Assembly: GCA_963681505.1 (NCBI GenBank)
Contig: OY811980.1
Coordinates: 2,840,553 to 2,904,552 of the forward strand
DNA: 64,000 nucleotides
Direction: 5' to 3'
From: Eunapius fragilis
Taxonomy: Eukaryota; Porifera; Demospongiae; Spongillida; Spongillidae
This document shows positions 47,448-58,358 of the stretch, piece after piece (positions within the stretch are counted from its first letter, which is position 1; each line of letters opens with the position of its first letter). The notes beneath the pieces are model-generated. The model worked only from the letters and a program-made list of their open reading frames with translations, did no database searches and was not told where the DNA came from. The translations under genes were made by a program, and so were the position numbers.

Positions 47448-50400
47448 ATCCATGTTTTTTAAGTTCATCTGTATCAGCTGATTTCATACAGTTAGCAGTA
47501 AAATTTTTGAAACTCTTGTGCTTTCGACCAGTAGAACATTTGAATACTTCACTTGTTTCATGTAGCTGTTTGATTAACATTTCCATATGATTCTTGCAAG
47601 AACGCTTTGAATGCCTATCTGAAGGTTTCTTGATGTCATTAACCTTATCAAACTGATTCAACACCTTCACAGTGCATCCAATGCTCTTTCCTACACGATG
47701 CACTGCACCATCAGTGATGTTGGATCCAAGTGCACCAATGCAACCTTTTGCTTCTCTATTAAGGTGTTCTAAGAACAGATCACATGGTCTATTTTTCCCT
47801 TGTCGCCCATGAATGTTAACTGTTCTGTTCCACATAAGCTGCATAGCCATTCTTGGAGAAAAAAGGAATGAATGCTGAGCCAGGAGATGAAAGGCCTCTA
47901 TTGAATAGTTAGTTTTGTTTGTGTGTTTAAATATGAGTAGAAAGTACTGCCAACATCGAATAATCCTGTGCCCATCTCCTTCGCGGATAGCATCTTTGAA
48001 TTCAAATAGGAGGCCAAGCTGCATTACTTCACATGCATATTCATAAACATGGTCTGCATTGTGTATATTTTCATTTTCTTTATCAGCATATGATATGTCC
48101 ACAAATGTATCAACTACTTTTTTTGCTGCAGTTTTCATAATACATGCTTGCTCTTTGCCCTCAAGCTTAAAACAATCTGTAGGAATGAATGAAGCTGTTG
48201 GCTTGTCATCAGTTGTGTTCATCCCAAAGAGCACCATAGCTGCAGATACTATATGAGCTTCAACTACTATTGTGAAGAAGTCTTCACAAGCATCCATAGC
48301 TTTACTAGGGTCCTTCACCACATTTCGTCTGTTGATTAGGTTCCGTAACTGTAAATAAAATATAGGATAAGTTTGAAATTTATTAAGGTGTATAATGTTA
48401 TACCCCCATTAAACACATCTTAGTGTGCCAGCCACAGGTATTAGACCATCAAGACGCTCTTCTCCCCTTTCAGCATTGCTCCTTGTACCGTTGCATCCTC
48501 TTACACGTGCAACTGTTAACTGATCACCACCTTTGTACAAGTATACGCATGACTGTGAGGTAATTACTAACACTTACCAAGCGCGATAGGGTGGCATGTA
48601 TCATTGTGCACTATCTTTGGATGTTCTTTGCCATTAACAGGCCCACTGACTGTTTCTGAGGTTGATTTGGCCGCATATCTTCATATTTCTGTTCACCTTT
48701 AGTTATAATTCCCAGAGGAACCTGCATGTGTTGATGTTAATAAGTACAGTTCTTTTAGTATTTTACTACTGACTTACTACTTCAGACTTTGCAGACATTT
48801 GTTTGGAAAATTCATGCTTTATGTGTCACTTCAATGTCTTTCCCAACTTTGCAAAGAATGGAATGTACTTCTTAAGAGTACGACATACAAGGGTTACAAA
48901 GTTGTTTCTAATCTGTATTTCATCTGTACTGGTAGGTAACAAGTTGTCTAGCTGAATGGCATTCAGGTCTGGAAGTTTGACCTCATTGCTGAATGCAGAC
49001 AGATCAACACGATCCCTCACAGCGTATGTTTGAAAATAGTGATGAGATTGGGTCTGGTGATCATACCTCATCTCACGAGGGGGATTCATTCTTGTCAAGA
49101 TTGTCACCAACAAGTTTGTACATTGTGAAAGTTGCCTCATTAATATCAGTTGATGTAACAACATTGTCTTCTTGGTCATCATCATCTGAATCATCTGTTG
49201 TTGCATATGCTGAAGAATTGGTTGTAAACCCAGAATAAGTTGGTGCACTTGAAGGCGAAGGAGAGTTGCTTTGAAAAACTGAAGAAATTGAACTGGTGAC
49301 ATTTGACCACATATCAGGTTCATTGCAGATGCCAGGCCTCTGTATACTGCTTTCTGATGTAGACTCATTAAAAGTAGAAGGTTGTAGCATAGGTGCACTA
49401 CTTTTTCCATTGTGAATGAATAATTCTTCAGAAGCGACAAGTCCTGAAAATGTTGTGCTACTTTCTGGACCTGGAAGAATACAGAATGATGATTGCTACT
49501 CCTCAGCAGATGGAATGTGCTGCAGCAAAGGCATGTATGAAAACATATCGCACATGCATACAATGCTTTATACAAATGTTTCACCTCATTTAATGATAGT
49601 TTCATATTTTCACGCCACTTAGTCACTTCTTCATCATGACTTTTGCCCAGAGCATCTAGCAACAAAAGAGTACGCCTGCATGACAGGCATAAACCCATTC
49701 TCTGTAGCCTCTTGAATGTCTATGAAAGAGTACAATTAGTATTATAAAACAATATAGTGTAAGCTTATGATTACTTATACCGTACTGTGCTGAAGCATGG
49801 CCACTGTTAAGAATAATTGATACATTGTCAACCTTCTGGAAGAGGTTTATGTGCTGATTTCTGTGCCGGAGTAAAATTGATGCACAAACACCCATTACTG
49901 CATCAGTAGAGAGGTGTCTGCTAGCGTTAGCCTTTGAATGTTGTTTATCAGTTTCTTTAGTGCATTTTCTTTTGACTTGTACCATTCCTTTCATGAGTTT
50001 ATGTAGAGTAGGTGCATGGGTCTGTAGATCTTTAACAACAGACTCCCATGAAAAATGGGTAAAAACAGTAAGATCGGTAGAGCGTAAATTTGTACCACTC
50101 TTCCTACTAGTCAAGTGTTTCATCTCTTTCTGTACATTCTTTGTTATGATCTCCAGTATCTTGCTCTTCATTGTTTCATCTTTCATAACTTGTCTTGCAA
50201 TTGACGCTCGATCTTTGCACCCTACATTCCTTGCCAAAGTCTTTAAACCTGATTCCTTCATGACACACTGTGCCTGAGATCTTCTCAAGCTTTTCACTAA
50301 AACCTATATTTGAGGGATGTGAATAAGGATGGCAGGTGTTAATTTTGTAGCCTCATGCTTCAATCCAACTTACTGCAACAACAGGAGATCTCTGATTATC

Positions 50401-50903
50401 TGATGGATTAATTACGTCTAGAGCTCTTCTAATAGAAAGGAGTTTGCAGTGTTTTCGGCTCTTCGTTTAGGAACAGGAGTATCTTGTTCGTCAATCGAAA
50501 TAGGTCTTTTACGGTTGGGAGTAGTAGCTGACGTATGTGTAATGGTCTGAGTGGCATCTTTCAAGATAGCGTTTCCTGCTTGCATTATTTGATGGTGTAG
50601 CAGTTCTTTAAGTTTTAGGAGTTGTGAACTGAGGTGTACTGCTTTTTTAGCTCTTTTAAAGCAAGGCCGGCATACACGGCACGTAGGGGGAAAAATAACC
50701 TTTGCAGCATCGGGGCCAAGAGTTTCGTGGACCATTTCATCTAGATAACGTAGCACATCGCCATTGGCTACATTATGAAGTGACCGCCTATATTTTGTTG
50801 TCTTCAGTTTGACGGTACACAGTCGGCACTCACATTCTGCAGCTGTAGGAACATTTGCCATGAATTTGGTTGCCGGTATCTTGCAGGCAAGATTTGTGGG
50901 CAC
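47448..50903 (-). CDS. DUF6589 protein, probable transposase of the TIR element
   Basis: Minus strand, about eight exons. The first (50,903-50,418) has a zinc-finger-like start, CECRLCTVKL and later PPTCRVCRPCFKRAKK, and a basic tail (PNRKRPI). Exon 2 (50,304-49,780) has a helical segment and HLSTDAVMGVCASILLRHRN. Exon 3 (about 49,724-49,586). A long exon (about 49,470-48,830) has a Ser- and Asp-rich stretch, then FQTYAVRDRVD and LLPTSTDEI. Short exons (48,720-48,580 and 48,560-48,420) contain the GGDQLTVARVRG motif. The last (48,345-47,448) has VKDPSKAMDACEDFF, NYSIEAFHLLAQHSFLFSPR and FLEHLNREAKGCIGALGSN, matching DUF6589 to near its end. Frame breaks near 50,440, 49,080, 48,815 and in the 48.6-kb exon suggest this copy is damaged, though some could be misread introns. 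Confidence 0.8.
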
Positions 50904-51267
50904 GTGGTTCAGCTGACACTCCCACTTGTGGGTACTGAATACATTCTTGGCATGTGACTTGGCCGATAATTACATTCCTGCTGCTCACAGAATGTTGCCT
51001 ATAGTAATATCTTACTTATTACGTCATGGCCCGCGAGACTAGTTGGCTAATTTACACTCATCTTAGGTATGTTTCTGTAACGTGGGTTCTTTGTATCTAA
51101 GTACTGTGTATTCTCTCTCACCAAATTCTTCCCCGTGATGTAAGTATATGTAGTGGCCAAGGAATCTCCAGTTGTGCCACAAACACTAAACATACATGAC
51201 AGGTGGATTTAGATACAAATCTGGATGAAGTCCGCATACTTGTCCTGGTTACCTGTGAGAGGTATGT

Positions 51268-51268
<1 letters not shown>

Positions 51269-51325
<57 letters not shown>

Positions 51326-51333
51326 CGTGCGTG
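51269..51333. repeat. (GT)n microsatellite
   Basis: About 30 GT units with GC interruptions at the end. The flanks 51,045-51,268 and 51,335-51,640 show no gene. Confidence 0.97.
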
Positions 51334-51627
51334 TGCGTGTGTGAATATGTTACAGTACTCATTATACATGTATGGTGACGAACCTATATGCTTGAAGTAC
51401 TTACAAAGGTAGTACGTGCACATAATAATAGCTGCAAGAAGCGAAACTTACATGCAAAGTTCTAATTAATCCCTACCATTAATTCGAGCTCACAACTCAT
51501 GACCCGCGAACCCATTTTGCAGATTGATTAATGTGTAGAACTGTTTCTATCGTAGGTTATCGATTCACAATAGTGCAAAACACAGTAAGCTTACTTCTAC
51601 ACTTTTAGCGATGCATAGCAGCAATCC

Positions 51628-51984
51628 AATAATAATAATAATAAATTCCTCTTGTAGTGGAGACATATGGATGTTGGGGTACTGAGGCTATTCAGGCACT
51701 ATCAAGACTTACCACACGTTTGTCCACCAGGCAGGGTCTCCCCAAGATGCTAGTGTGCAATGAACTATTTGGTAGACTAAGTTTAGCCCTTGTGAGAGCA
51801 AACTCTCGAGCCATCCTATCCCGCACCCTATAAACTGTGCATGTTGATGCTGTAGGTAGATTTTGTTTTGTGCATACTGTATCATATATCTGTTACTGTA
51901 TATTATCAAATAAATATAAATAAAAATATATAATAATAATAATAATTGTAGTTACATTATAAATAAAAATAAATAAATAATAAT

Positions 51985-51985
<1 letters not shown>
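51628..51985 (+). pseudogene. LINE 3' fragment 1 (non-LTR retrotransposon)
   Basis: Open frame from about 51,648: PLVVETYGCWGTEA, ALSRLTTRLSTRQGLPK, LSLALVRANSRAILSRTL then TAA. This matches the last 60 codons of the longer LINE copy at 53,022-54,482 (PLAVETYGNWGKEA..LVRSVARAIMGR) but comes from another subfamily. An AT-rich 3' UTR ends in (AAT)n. It is 5'-truncated, as usual for LINE insertions. Confidence 0.75.
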
Positions 51986-52021
<36 letters not shown>

Positions 52022-52027
52022 TCTTTA

Positions 52028-53015
52028 GAAATGGGGAACCCTGACAACATTCATTTACAACAGGCCATTCTTCGTTTCAATGCCCGAGTCTCTCCACAGG
52101 ACTCCATCACCATGGAATCAGTACTCAATTCTCCTCCTCAGCAGAAGTCACTGTCCCAGATGCTGGATTCTTTTGCATTCCATTCTCTGCTGTCTTCAGC
52201 TTCCCCGGTGAACAAGGCTCGCATGCTCTCAGTTTCTTCTCCCCATGCCAGTTCTTGGATTACTGCTATCCCTTCTACGAGGTTGAAAATGCACCTTGAA
52301 TCAGCAGAGTTCCAAATGGCCATTAGGTGGTGGCTCGGTCTCAAAACTTCAGACGCCTCTCCCTTTGCCCCTTCTGCCCTGATCTGGTTCTTGATCCTCT
52401 GGGTCACCACGCGACTTCTTGCAGGCATGGGGGAGATGTGGTGATCAGACACAACCACCTTCGTGACATCGTTGCTGACTTCTGTCGCCAAGCCCACCTC
52501 TCAGTAAGAGTGGAAGCTGGGTATGGGCTCTCTAGTGACCACTCTAACACTCGCCCAGCGGATGTCCTGGTTCAGGGCTGGGACAGAGGATCTGGACATC
52601 ACTGTAACATCTCCCCTCACCCCTGCCACCTTGAGAGACGCCAGTTCCACTGCTGGGGCAGCAGCCTATGCTGCAGAATGCAGGAAACACACTGCAAATG
52701 ATGCTAAGTGCCAGGAGCTGGGCTGGGCCTGCATCCCCCTAGCAGTGGAGACCTTTGGTAACTGGGGCATGGAAGCTCAGGGTGTCTTTTCCCGCCTCGC
52801 TTCTGCACTCGGGATGCACCAAGGAACTTCAAAGTCTTGGGCCCTCCACACCATCTACAGCCGCCTTAATATGTCCCTGGTGCGTTCAGTGGCTAGATCC
52901 ATTCTAGGTAGAAGCTGTGTAGTTTAGAACATCTATAGGTGTTTTTTGTGGACAATATTAATAATAATTCAATAGTATGCATTTATATTAAAGAATTATT
53001 ATTAATAATAATAAT
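52028..53015 (+). pseudogene. LINE 3' fragment 2
   Basis: Open frames 52,031-52,444, 52,327-52,701 and 52,523-52,927 are one damaged C-terminal region. It has FHSLLSSASPVNKARMLSV, a CCHC-like segment (LCPFCPDLVLDPLGHHATSC), RQAHLSVRVEAGYGL and NMSLVRSVARSILGR. Two frame changes (near 52,350 and 52,590). Preceded by the (AAT)n tail of fragment 1 and followed by its own (AAT)n tail. GC content is visibly higher than in the surroundings. Confidence 0.8.
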
Positions 53016-53021
53016 AATAAC

Positions 53022-54585
53022 GGTTCTAGCAGGGGAGAGGTCTGCAGTAATACGTGCTCTGCACCTCATAGAAGAGCTTGGTCCTCACTTGGGGCTTTAC
53101 ATCAATTTTTCCAAGTGTGAACTTTTCAGTAGGAGTGGTAATTCACTATTTCCACCAGTGGTGAAGTCATCTCTCCTTCCCAACCTGGACATCCTAGGGG
53201 CCCCAATTGGAGATTTTGTCCACTGTTCTCGCTTCATTGCTGAGAAATGTGCAATGCCCAAGATCTTGCTTAAGGCTCTTGTGGATGTCTCTACAGTTGA
53301 CCTTCACGTGGCTTTTCGCTTCTTCGTATGTGTGGAAGTTACTGTAAGTTAGTGCATCTAGCCAGAGCCACTCCTCCAAGCCATTGTGCTGACTATCTTA
53401 AGCTCTTTGATGAGGAGGTAAGGCTATGCTTCACCTCCTGCATTGCAGTGGATGTCCCTGACCCAAATTGGCAGCAAGCACAACTCAGTCAGAGTTTTGG
53501 TGGGCTTGGCTTTCGGTCCCTTGCTTTGCACTGTCCTGCTGCGTTTATAGCTTCCCTTGCTTCATCAGGATTTGGTAGTGCCGATAACATACACATGCCT
53601 CAGGCTGTGACCCACTTCAATACTCAGGTTCCCCCTGATGAGTCAATCACAGCTGAGGAGGTTCTGGTCAACCTGCCTCCACAAAGAGCTCTGTCTAAGA
53701 AGCTGGATATGCATGTTTTCCAATCACTGCTATCTTCCTCCTCTCCAGTGAATAAGGCTCGGATCCTTTCTGTTTCTGCCCCTCATGCGGGTTCTTGGAT
53801 CTCAGTCATCCCTTCTACTGGTCTGGATCTGCACCTTAACTCTGCTGAATGTCAGGTAGCACTCAGATGGTGGTTGGGTCTTGACACCTCTGGAGGTTCT
53901 CTGTGTCCACATTGTCCTGATATTGCCCTTGACCCTCTAGGTCATCATGCAGCCTCCTGCAGACATGGTGGTGATGTGGTTGCAAGGCACAATCACTTGC
54001 GGGATATCTTTGCTAACTTTTGCCGCCAGGCCCACCTTTCTGTGAGGGTTGAAGTTGGGTATGGCTTAGCTAGGGACCATGTTAACTCTCGCCCTGCGGA
54101 TGTCCTTGTTCAGGGATGGGACAGAGGAAAGCCTGCGGCCTTTGACGTTACTGTTGCTTCACCCCTTACACCAGTAACCCTCAACAATGCCAGTACATCT
54201 GTGGGAGCAGCAGCCTATGCTGCTGAACTTAGAAAGCATGTGGCCAATGGCACCAGATGCCAGGAGTTGGGGTGGACATGTATCCCCCTAGCTGTAGAAA
54301 CATACGGTAACTGGGGGAAGGAGGCCCAGAGTGTTTTCTCCCGTCTTGCCTCTCTACTTGCCATCGGCCAGGCCATTCCCAAACCCAAAATGCTGGGTGA
54401 CATCTATGGCCACCTCAACATGTCACTGGTGAGGTCAGTGGCTAGGGCCATCATGGGGAGAGAAAATGTCCGGTTAGGTTAGAAGAACTGTAGGTTTGTT
54501 AGCGGCATCTATTGTAAGTTAGTTATCCTTATAATATTGTAATTGTGTTAGTCCTTTTATCCTGCTGTAACTGTATTCTGTTGTC

Positions 54586-54617
<32 letters not shown>
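53022..54617 (+). pseudogene. LINE 3' fragment 3: RT end, CCHC and possible endonuclease region
   Basis: The best-preserved LINE piece. 53,022-53,340 has the end of an RT palm/thumb (HLGLYINFSKCELFSRSGN, LDILGAPIGD). After a frame change at about 53,335, the 384-codon frame 53,328-54,482 runs through QLSQSFGGLGFRSLALHCPA, a Cys/His knuckle (LCPHCPDIALDPLGHHAASC), RHNHLRDIFANFCRQAH, and RPADVLVQGWDRGKPAAFDV. That last block could be a restriction-like endonuclease core (Asp, Asp and nearby acidic residues); this is inference. It ends with NMSLVRSVARAIMGR, a short 3' UTR and (AAT)n. AACGGT occurs at both ends (53,017-53,022 and after the tail at 54,615), a likely target duplication. This copy therefore appears to have landed in the tail of fragment 2. 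Confidence 0.85.
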
Positions 54618-54618
<1 letters not shown>

Positions 54619-54649
54619 GGTAGCGGTGTCTGTCGCGCACGCGCGCCAT

Positions 54650-55053
54650 AATGTGCACGGAAGAAGAGAAGGTGCCTCTGCTTTGAAGATAAGCAGAAGA
54701 GAATTGCAGATATTAAAGCTAGCAAACATGTGGAGGACATTGCATCTGTTTCTAAGGAGAACTTATGTAGTGGAGCATCACCCGGTACAGTATTCTTCAA
54801 TCAACAATTTATATGAAATCATTTGCTGGATTTTTTAATGAATAATTTTCTCTTGTACATAGTGACAGCCATTTTAAGATGTCCTACTTCTGAAGGTATT
54901 CTGTAATTGCAGGCTATACCACAAGGAGCAAAGTGGACCAATGTGGTGAATGTGGTGAATTGTTTCATGACACATGTGAGAAGATTCCAGGTGCTGTTTG
55001 GAAATGAAATGCTTTGTGGCTGTGCAAGGAGTGTTTTTTGCAAAAGCTTCGGT
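54650..55053 (+). pseudogene. PHD-like finger fragment
   Basis: A first piece (about 54,657-54,786) reads as a Lys-rich helix (ADIKASKHVEDIASVSKENL) before a GTAC donor. After an acceptor near 54,913 comes CGECGELFHDTCEKIPGAVW, an in-frame stop, then LWLCKECF. The CxxC..HxxC..WxCxxC pattern is the second half of a PHD finger, similar to the one at 19,156. Likely another transposon-derived relic. Confidence 0.5.
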
Positions 55054-55209
55054 AGCGCGTTGTAGTTGTTTGTGGTGCATCTTATCAGTGACCGGTGTAT
55101 TCACGTTTCCCGAGTTGCATAATGTACAGTTGGACGGCTTAAAGATATGCGTTTGTGGGGGATAGAGAGAGAGGGAATTTATAAGTACATGTACATATAG
55201 TCCTGCATG

Positions 55210-55400
55210 GGGTGAACTATACGGTAGGGGTACAATTGATCCTAGGATATAATGTCCGGGGCAGGGGACAATATATACATGATGGGGACAATTGATCCTA
55301 GGATATATAATGTCCAGGGGGGACAATATATCCTAGGATAGGATGTCCGGGGGACAATGTGTCCTAGGATATGTTGTCGGGGGGACAGAAAAAGGGGGAC
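55210..55400. repeat. Palindromic minisatellite (GGACAATATATCCTAGGATA)
   Basis: At least five degenerate units centred on CAATNNATCCTAGGATATNTTG and separated by G-rich spacers. Each unit is itself a palindrome around CCTAGG. Confidence 0.88.
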
Positions 55401-55609
55401 AATATATACTGCGACACCGGCACGGTCCATGTGAATGAGGGACACCACCAATCCTGCAGCGCGCACGGGCTGGATGCGAGCACTGAAGCTTCACCAGGCT
55501 GACACGCATACGTACTTTCGAGCACGTTTTGCAATAGTGGGAAATTGTGTGTTGTGCATTTTACACCATTCCAAAGGATCTATAGAGGCCATGACATCCA
55601 TTGATCTGA

Positions 55610-55830
55610 TCTCCGAGAGTCGAAGCAAAGCATCATATTCCTCCTTAACTGTGTTGCGAACTTGCGAAGACTGCTGCTACACACACATTGCTGTTCATCC
55701 TTGTGATGCCGTTCAATGTGTCTAGACAAAGTGGAGTGTTCCCTGGAGAACGGCCTGTGGCAGCAATCGCACCACGCTTTATCTGCGTACTCCTTTGATG
55801 TATGGACCTTGAAATGAGACCAGACAGCGT
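55610..55830 (-). CDS. Possible C2H2-like zinc-finger exon
   Basis: Minus frame with EYADKAWCDCCHRPFSREHS, then TLSRHIERHHKDEQQC. The spacing C-x2-C-x13-H-x3-H is one residue off the classic C2H2. No start codon or flanking exon assigned. May be a fragment of a transposase-associated finger. The surrounding 55,400-56,170 shows nothing else. Confidence 0.3.
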
Positions 55831-56169
55831 GTTTGCACTACTACAGTACTACTAAACCTTCGCAATGGCGTGAATCTCACGAGTTTCTCGGGGTTGTATT
55901 CCCACAGATCCGGGTTTGAAATAGGTTTGAGCCACTGAGCAGAAGGTATACGGACACGCTTCGTTAATTGACATCGTATAACGTAACATAATAAATGATT
56001 GACATTTATAAACTATAATTTCTATTAATTTGGCCTGCCAGGCGACCTGTCAGGCCGGACTGGCAGGCCGGACCCCTCGCTGGCCTACGGCAGCCCTGGT
56101 TTGCACCCTAGTTGCTGTGCTGACACAAAAAAAAAACTGCTCTATGAATACAATATTAATTCAAAAGAA

Positions 56170-56685
56170 ATCCATAGACTTTGAAGGCTTGGAATATGTA
56201 GGGATGACAAAAAATAGCATAACATCAGAACACTTGCAAAAGAATGCATGGATCTCTATACTTTTCTGGGGGGACCACCCATCCTCCCCGGCCTACCATC
56301 AATACTACCCTGCATGGCTACGCCACTGGTAGCTGGTTGCCCGCACGCCACACGTAATCGTGCACTGGGGGAGGAACGCAGCGCGCCTGATGGTCTCCAG
56401 CAACTCTGGTCACACACGAATATTAAACACGACAACATCTAAAAGAATCCACACCGCAATCAGACCACGATTGATCACTGCGGTCGGTATACACAATAAG
56501 TACCATAGCTCTAATAATCTCACGACATTGTTAAATAAACTTCTTAACCCTGTCCTTGGCTGATCCACCGTAAAAAGTTGATTAATTGGATTACTCATTA
56601 AGGTTGCAATTGCAACTAATAAAATAGTGTAGCATTCTTAAACACACAAACAAGTAATAAGCTAGGGTTCTCTATGCAATATGCT
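56170..56685 (-). repeat. Dispersed repeat C, copy 2
   Basis: Inverse of 31,955-32,480; see that entry. The edges are clear: TTGGAATATGTAGGGATG on the left and AGGGTTCTCTATGCAA on the right. Confidence 0.85.
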
Positions 56686-56714
56686 GAAAACTGTATGAAG
56701 TAGCAAATCCTTTC

Positions 56715-57270
56715 ATTTCTTTCGAAGTGTACTGGGGCCCATTATCCGTGACGAGAGTTCTTCAGGAATGCCATTAAGTGCAAATACACATTTGAATGTT
56801 TCAATCAAGATCTCTTGAAGTTGTATCATCTCTGGGTATGTGCGCCCATGCAACGTGAAGATGTCTGAAGCTATTTTCTGCCAAGGACACTTGGGGAGAG
56901 CTGTGGGTATCATTGCTTCCACTGAAGTAATGTTCCTTTTTGCACGCACGTGACAGTGTTGAATCATTTTGCAAATCTGTTGACTCAGCCCCAAGTAAAG
57001 TTCCTTTTCGTACACATGTGACAGTGTTGAATCATTTTGCAAATCTGTTGGCTCAGCCCCGACCACCAGATAGCAGCTGTGGCTCTCAAGCGACATCACT
57101 GGATGCCAAGGTGTCCCTCATGTAGCGTTTGTAAGGTGTAAGAGTGTAGAGATGTTCGAACAATTATTCTGTTCCCATACAATAGCAGGTCGTTGCAGAT
57201 GGTTAGGTCACTTCGAACCAGCCAGAGTGGTTTAAGATTGGTTGTGATTTTTGCTTCAAAAGCCATCCAT
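56715..57270 (-). pseudogene. Ty3/gypsy integrase relic
   Basis: Minus strand: LVRSDLTICNDLLLYGNRII, then TLQTLHEGHLGIQ, the HxxxH half of the zinc-binding domain. In a shifted frame follow GLSQQICKMIQHCH and an expected CxxC, and PKCPWQKIASDIFTLHGRTY carrying the first core Asp. A further piece near 56,760 has LNGIPEELSS. A 68-bp tandem duplication and several shifts disrupt it. Same family as the relic at 35-37 kb. Confidence 0.75.
56933..57068. repeat. 68-bp tandem duplication in the gypsy integrase relic
   Basis: Two copies of a 68-bp unit starting TTCCTTTT and containing GTGACAGTGTTGAATCATTT. Not a multiple of three. Confidence 0.92.
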
Positions 57271-57439
57271 TTAGACACAACTGTCAGAGTGAAGTGCTCA
57301 CAGGATCAGCTTGCTGAGCTGACCGATACAGTTCTAGGAGTGACTTCAGTGTGTATGAGGCATTAAATATACAACTGTAGGATATTGAAAAAGTCTTATT
57401 TTGACCTATCTTTTGGGTGTGAGAGCCCTGTTTAAAGCT

Positions 57440-57545
57440 ATCTCTTTGATCACATGAAGGATTAAATCCTGGCAAGCACATTGGATTGGGCAGAGTTCTA
57501 TAATACTTTATGCACCAGGAAACCAAGCACTGAATATAGCACGAC
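57440..57545 (+). pseudogene. Ty3/gypsy linker fragment, inverted relative to the adjacent integrase
   Basis: Plus-strand reading HEGLNPGKHIGLG then, shifted, GQSSIILYAPGNQALNIARQ matches the pol segment at 36,250-36,110 of the minus-strand relic. Its orientation is opposite to the integrase piece 170 bp to the left, so the locus is rearranged. 57,550-58,035 shows nothing else recognised. Confidence 0.7.
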
Positions 57546-58039
57546 AATTTGCCGCTACATTGACAAGATAAACACTTTCTGACGGCTATACAAAACCCCT
57601 TGAATATGGCCCTAATGGCTTAGTGTAAAAGTCGCTTTGATGGTCTTCTGGCTTCCAGTATGGGAAAAACGATTTAAAAGTGTAGTTGCATTATGCCAGC
57701 TTTCACCAGTACAGTAGTCTACAGCTGCCAGTACGCTTGCCATCAATTCAAATCCAAATCCAAATTGATGCATCCATTCCATGTGTGTTTCTAACATCTT
57801 TACAATTCTGTTTCAATACTCCAAACTCTTTGCTAAAACTCTATTGACCTGTGAAAAATAATAAAAATGTCAGCTGGCAACCTCATTACTGATTTTACAG
57901 GTACATGCCAAGTTCCTATATTTCATCTGGAGAGATTGCAATTGCGATTCCTCCATCCATTTGGTTCTTCCCATATCCAGTTTGATTCACTTCATTTTGG
58001 AGGACATGATGGGAATCTCAGCAGTAGCTGACACATTGA

Positions 58040-58358
58040 ACGGCCAGTGTGGATCGGGGGGGGGGGGGGGGGGTCTAAAGACCACTCCCCCCCCCCTCCA
58101 CCAGCTATTAACAATTAACTATGAATAATTAAATACATAAATTAATTGACATGTTCCAATATGAAGTGTTCAAAGAGCACAATGCGAGGTACCGACTGCT
58201 GTGTCGACCCCACTGGGAGAGCTACCAGCGCTCCCCCAAACCCCCTGGCAGTCAAGGAGGGGTGCGCCCCCTCCCGTACCCACCCACACTTGTGAATATA
58301 GTTATTATACCCCCCCCCCCCCCCCCCCCCTCCTGAAATCCTGGATCCGCCCCTGACA
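58040..58358. mobile_element. GGATCC-type TIR element with poly(G)/poly(C) flanks
   Basis: The left end CAGTGTGGATCGGGG and right end CTGGATCCGCCCCTG are imperfect inverted repeats; homopolymers of G and C lie immediately inside. Similar termini bound 60,687-60,977. No matching target duplication was seen. Confidence 0.55.

Larger units (their letters stand above)
45876..51040. mobile_element. 5,165-bp DNA transposon with RecQ helicase and DUF6589 genes (Academ/AcademH-like)
   Basis: Bounded by 38-bp perfect terminal inverted repeats (45,876-45,913 and 51,003-51,040) that begin TAGTCTCGCGGGCCATGACG. The flanks share GTT (45,873-45,875 and 51,041-51,043), a possible 3-bp duplication that could be chance. 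Inside are two convergent multi-exon genes: a RecQ-type helicase (+) and a DUF6589 protein (-). RecQ-like helicases are known passengers of the AcademH branch of Academ transposons. DUF6589 has no established function, but this placement suggests it is the transposase or part of it. Both genes carry lesions, so this copy is probably dead. The perfect long TIRs suggest recent activity. The assignment to AcademH is from memory of the family and should be treated as provisional. Confidence 0.9.
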
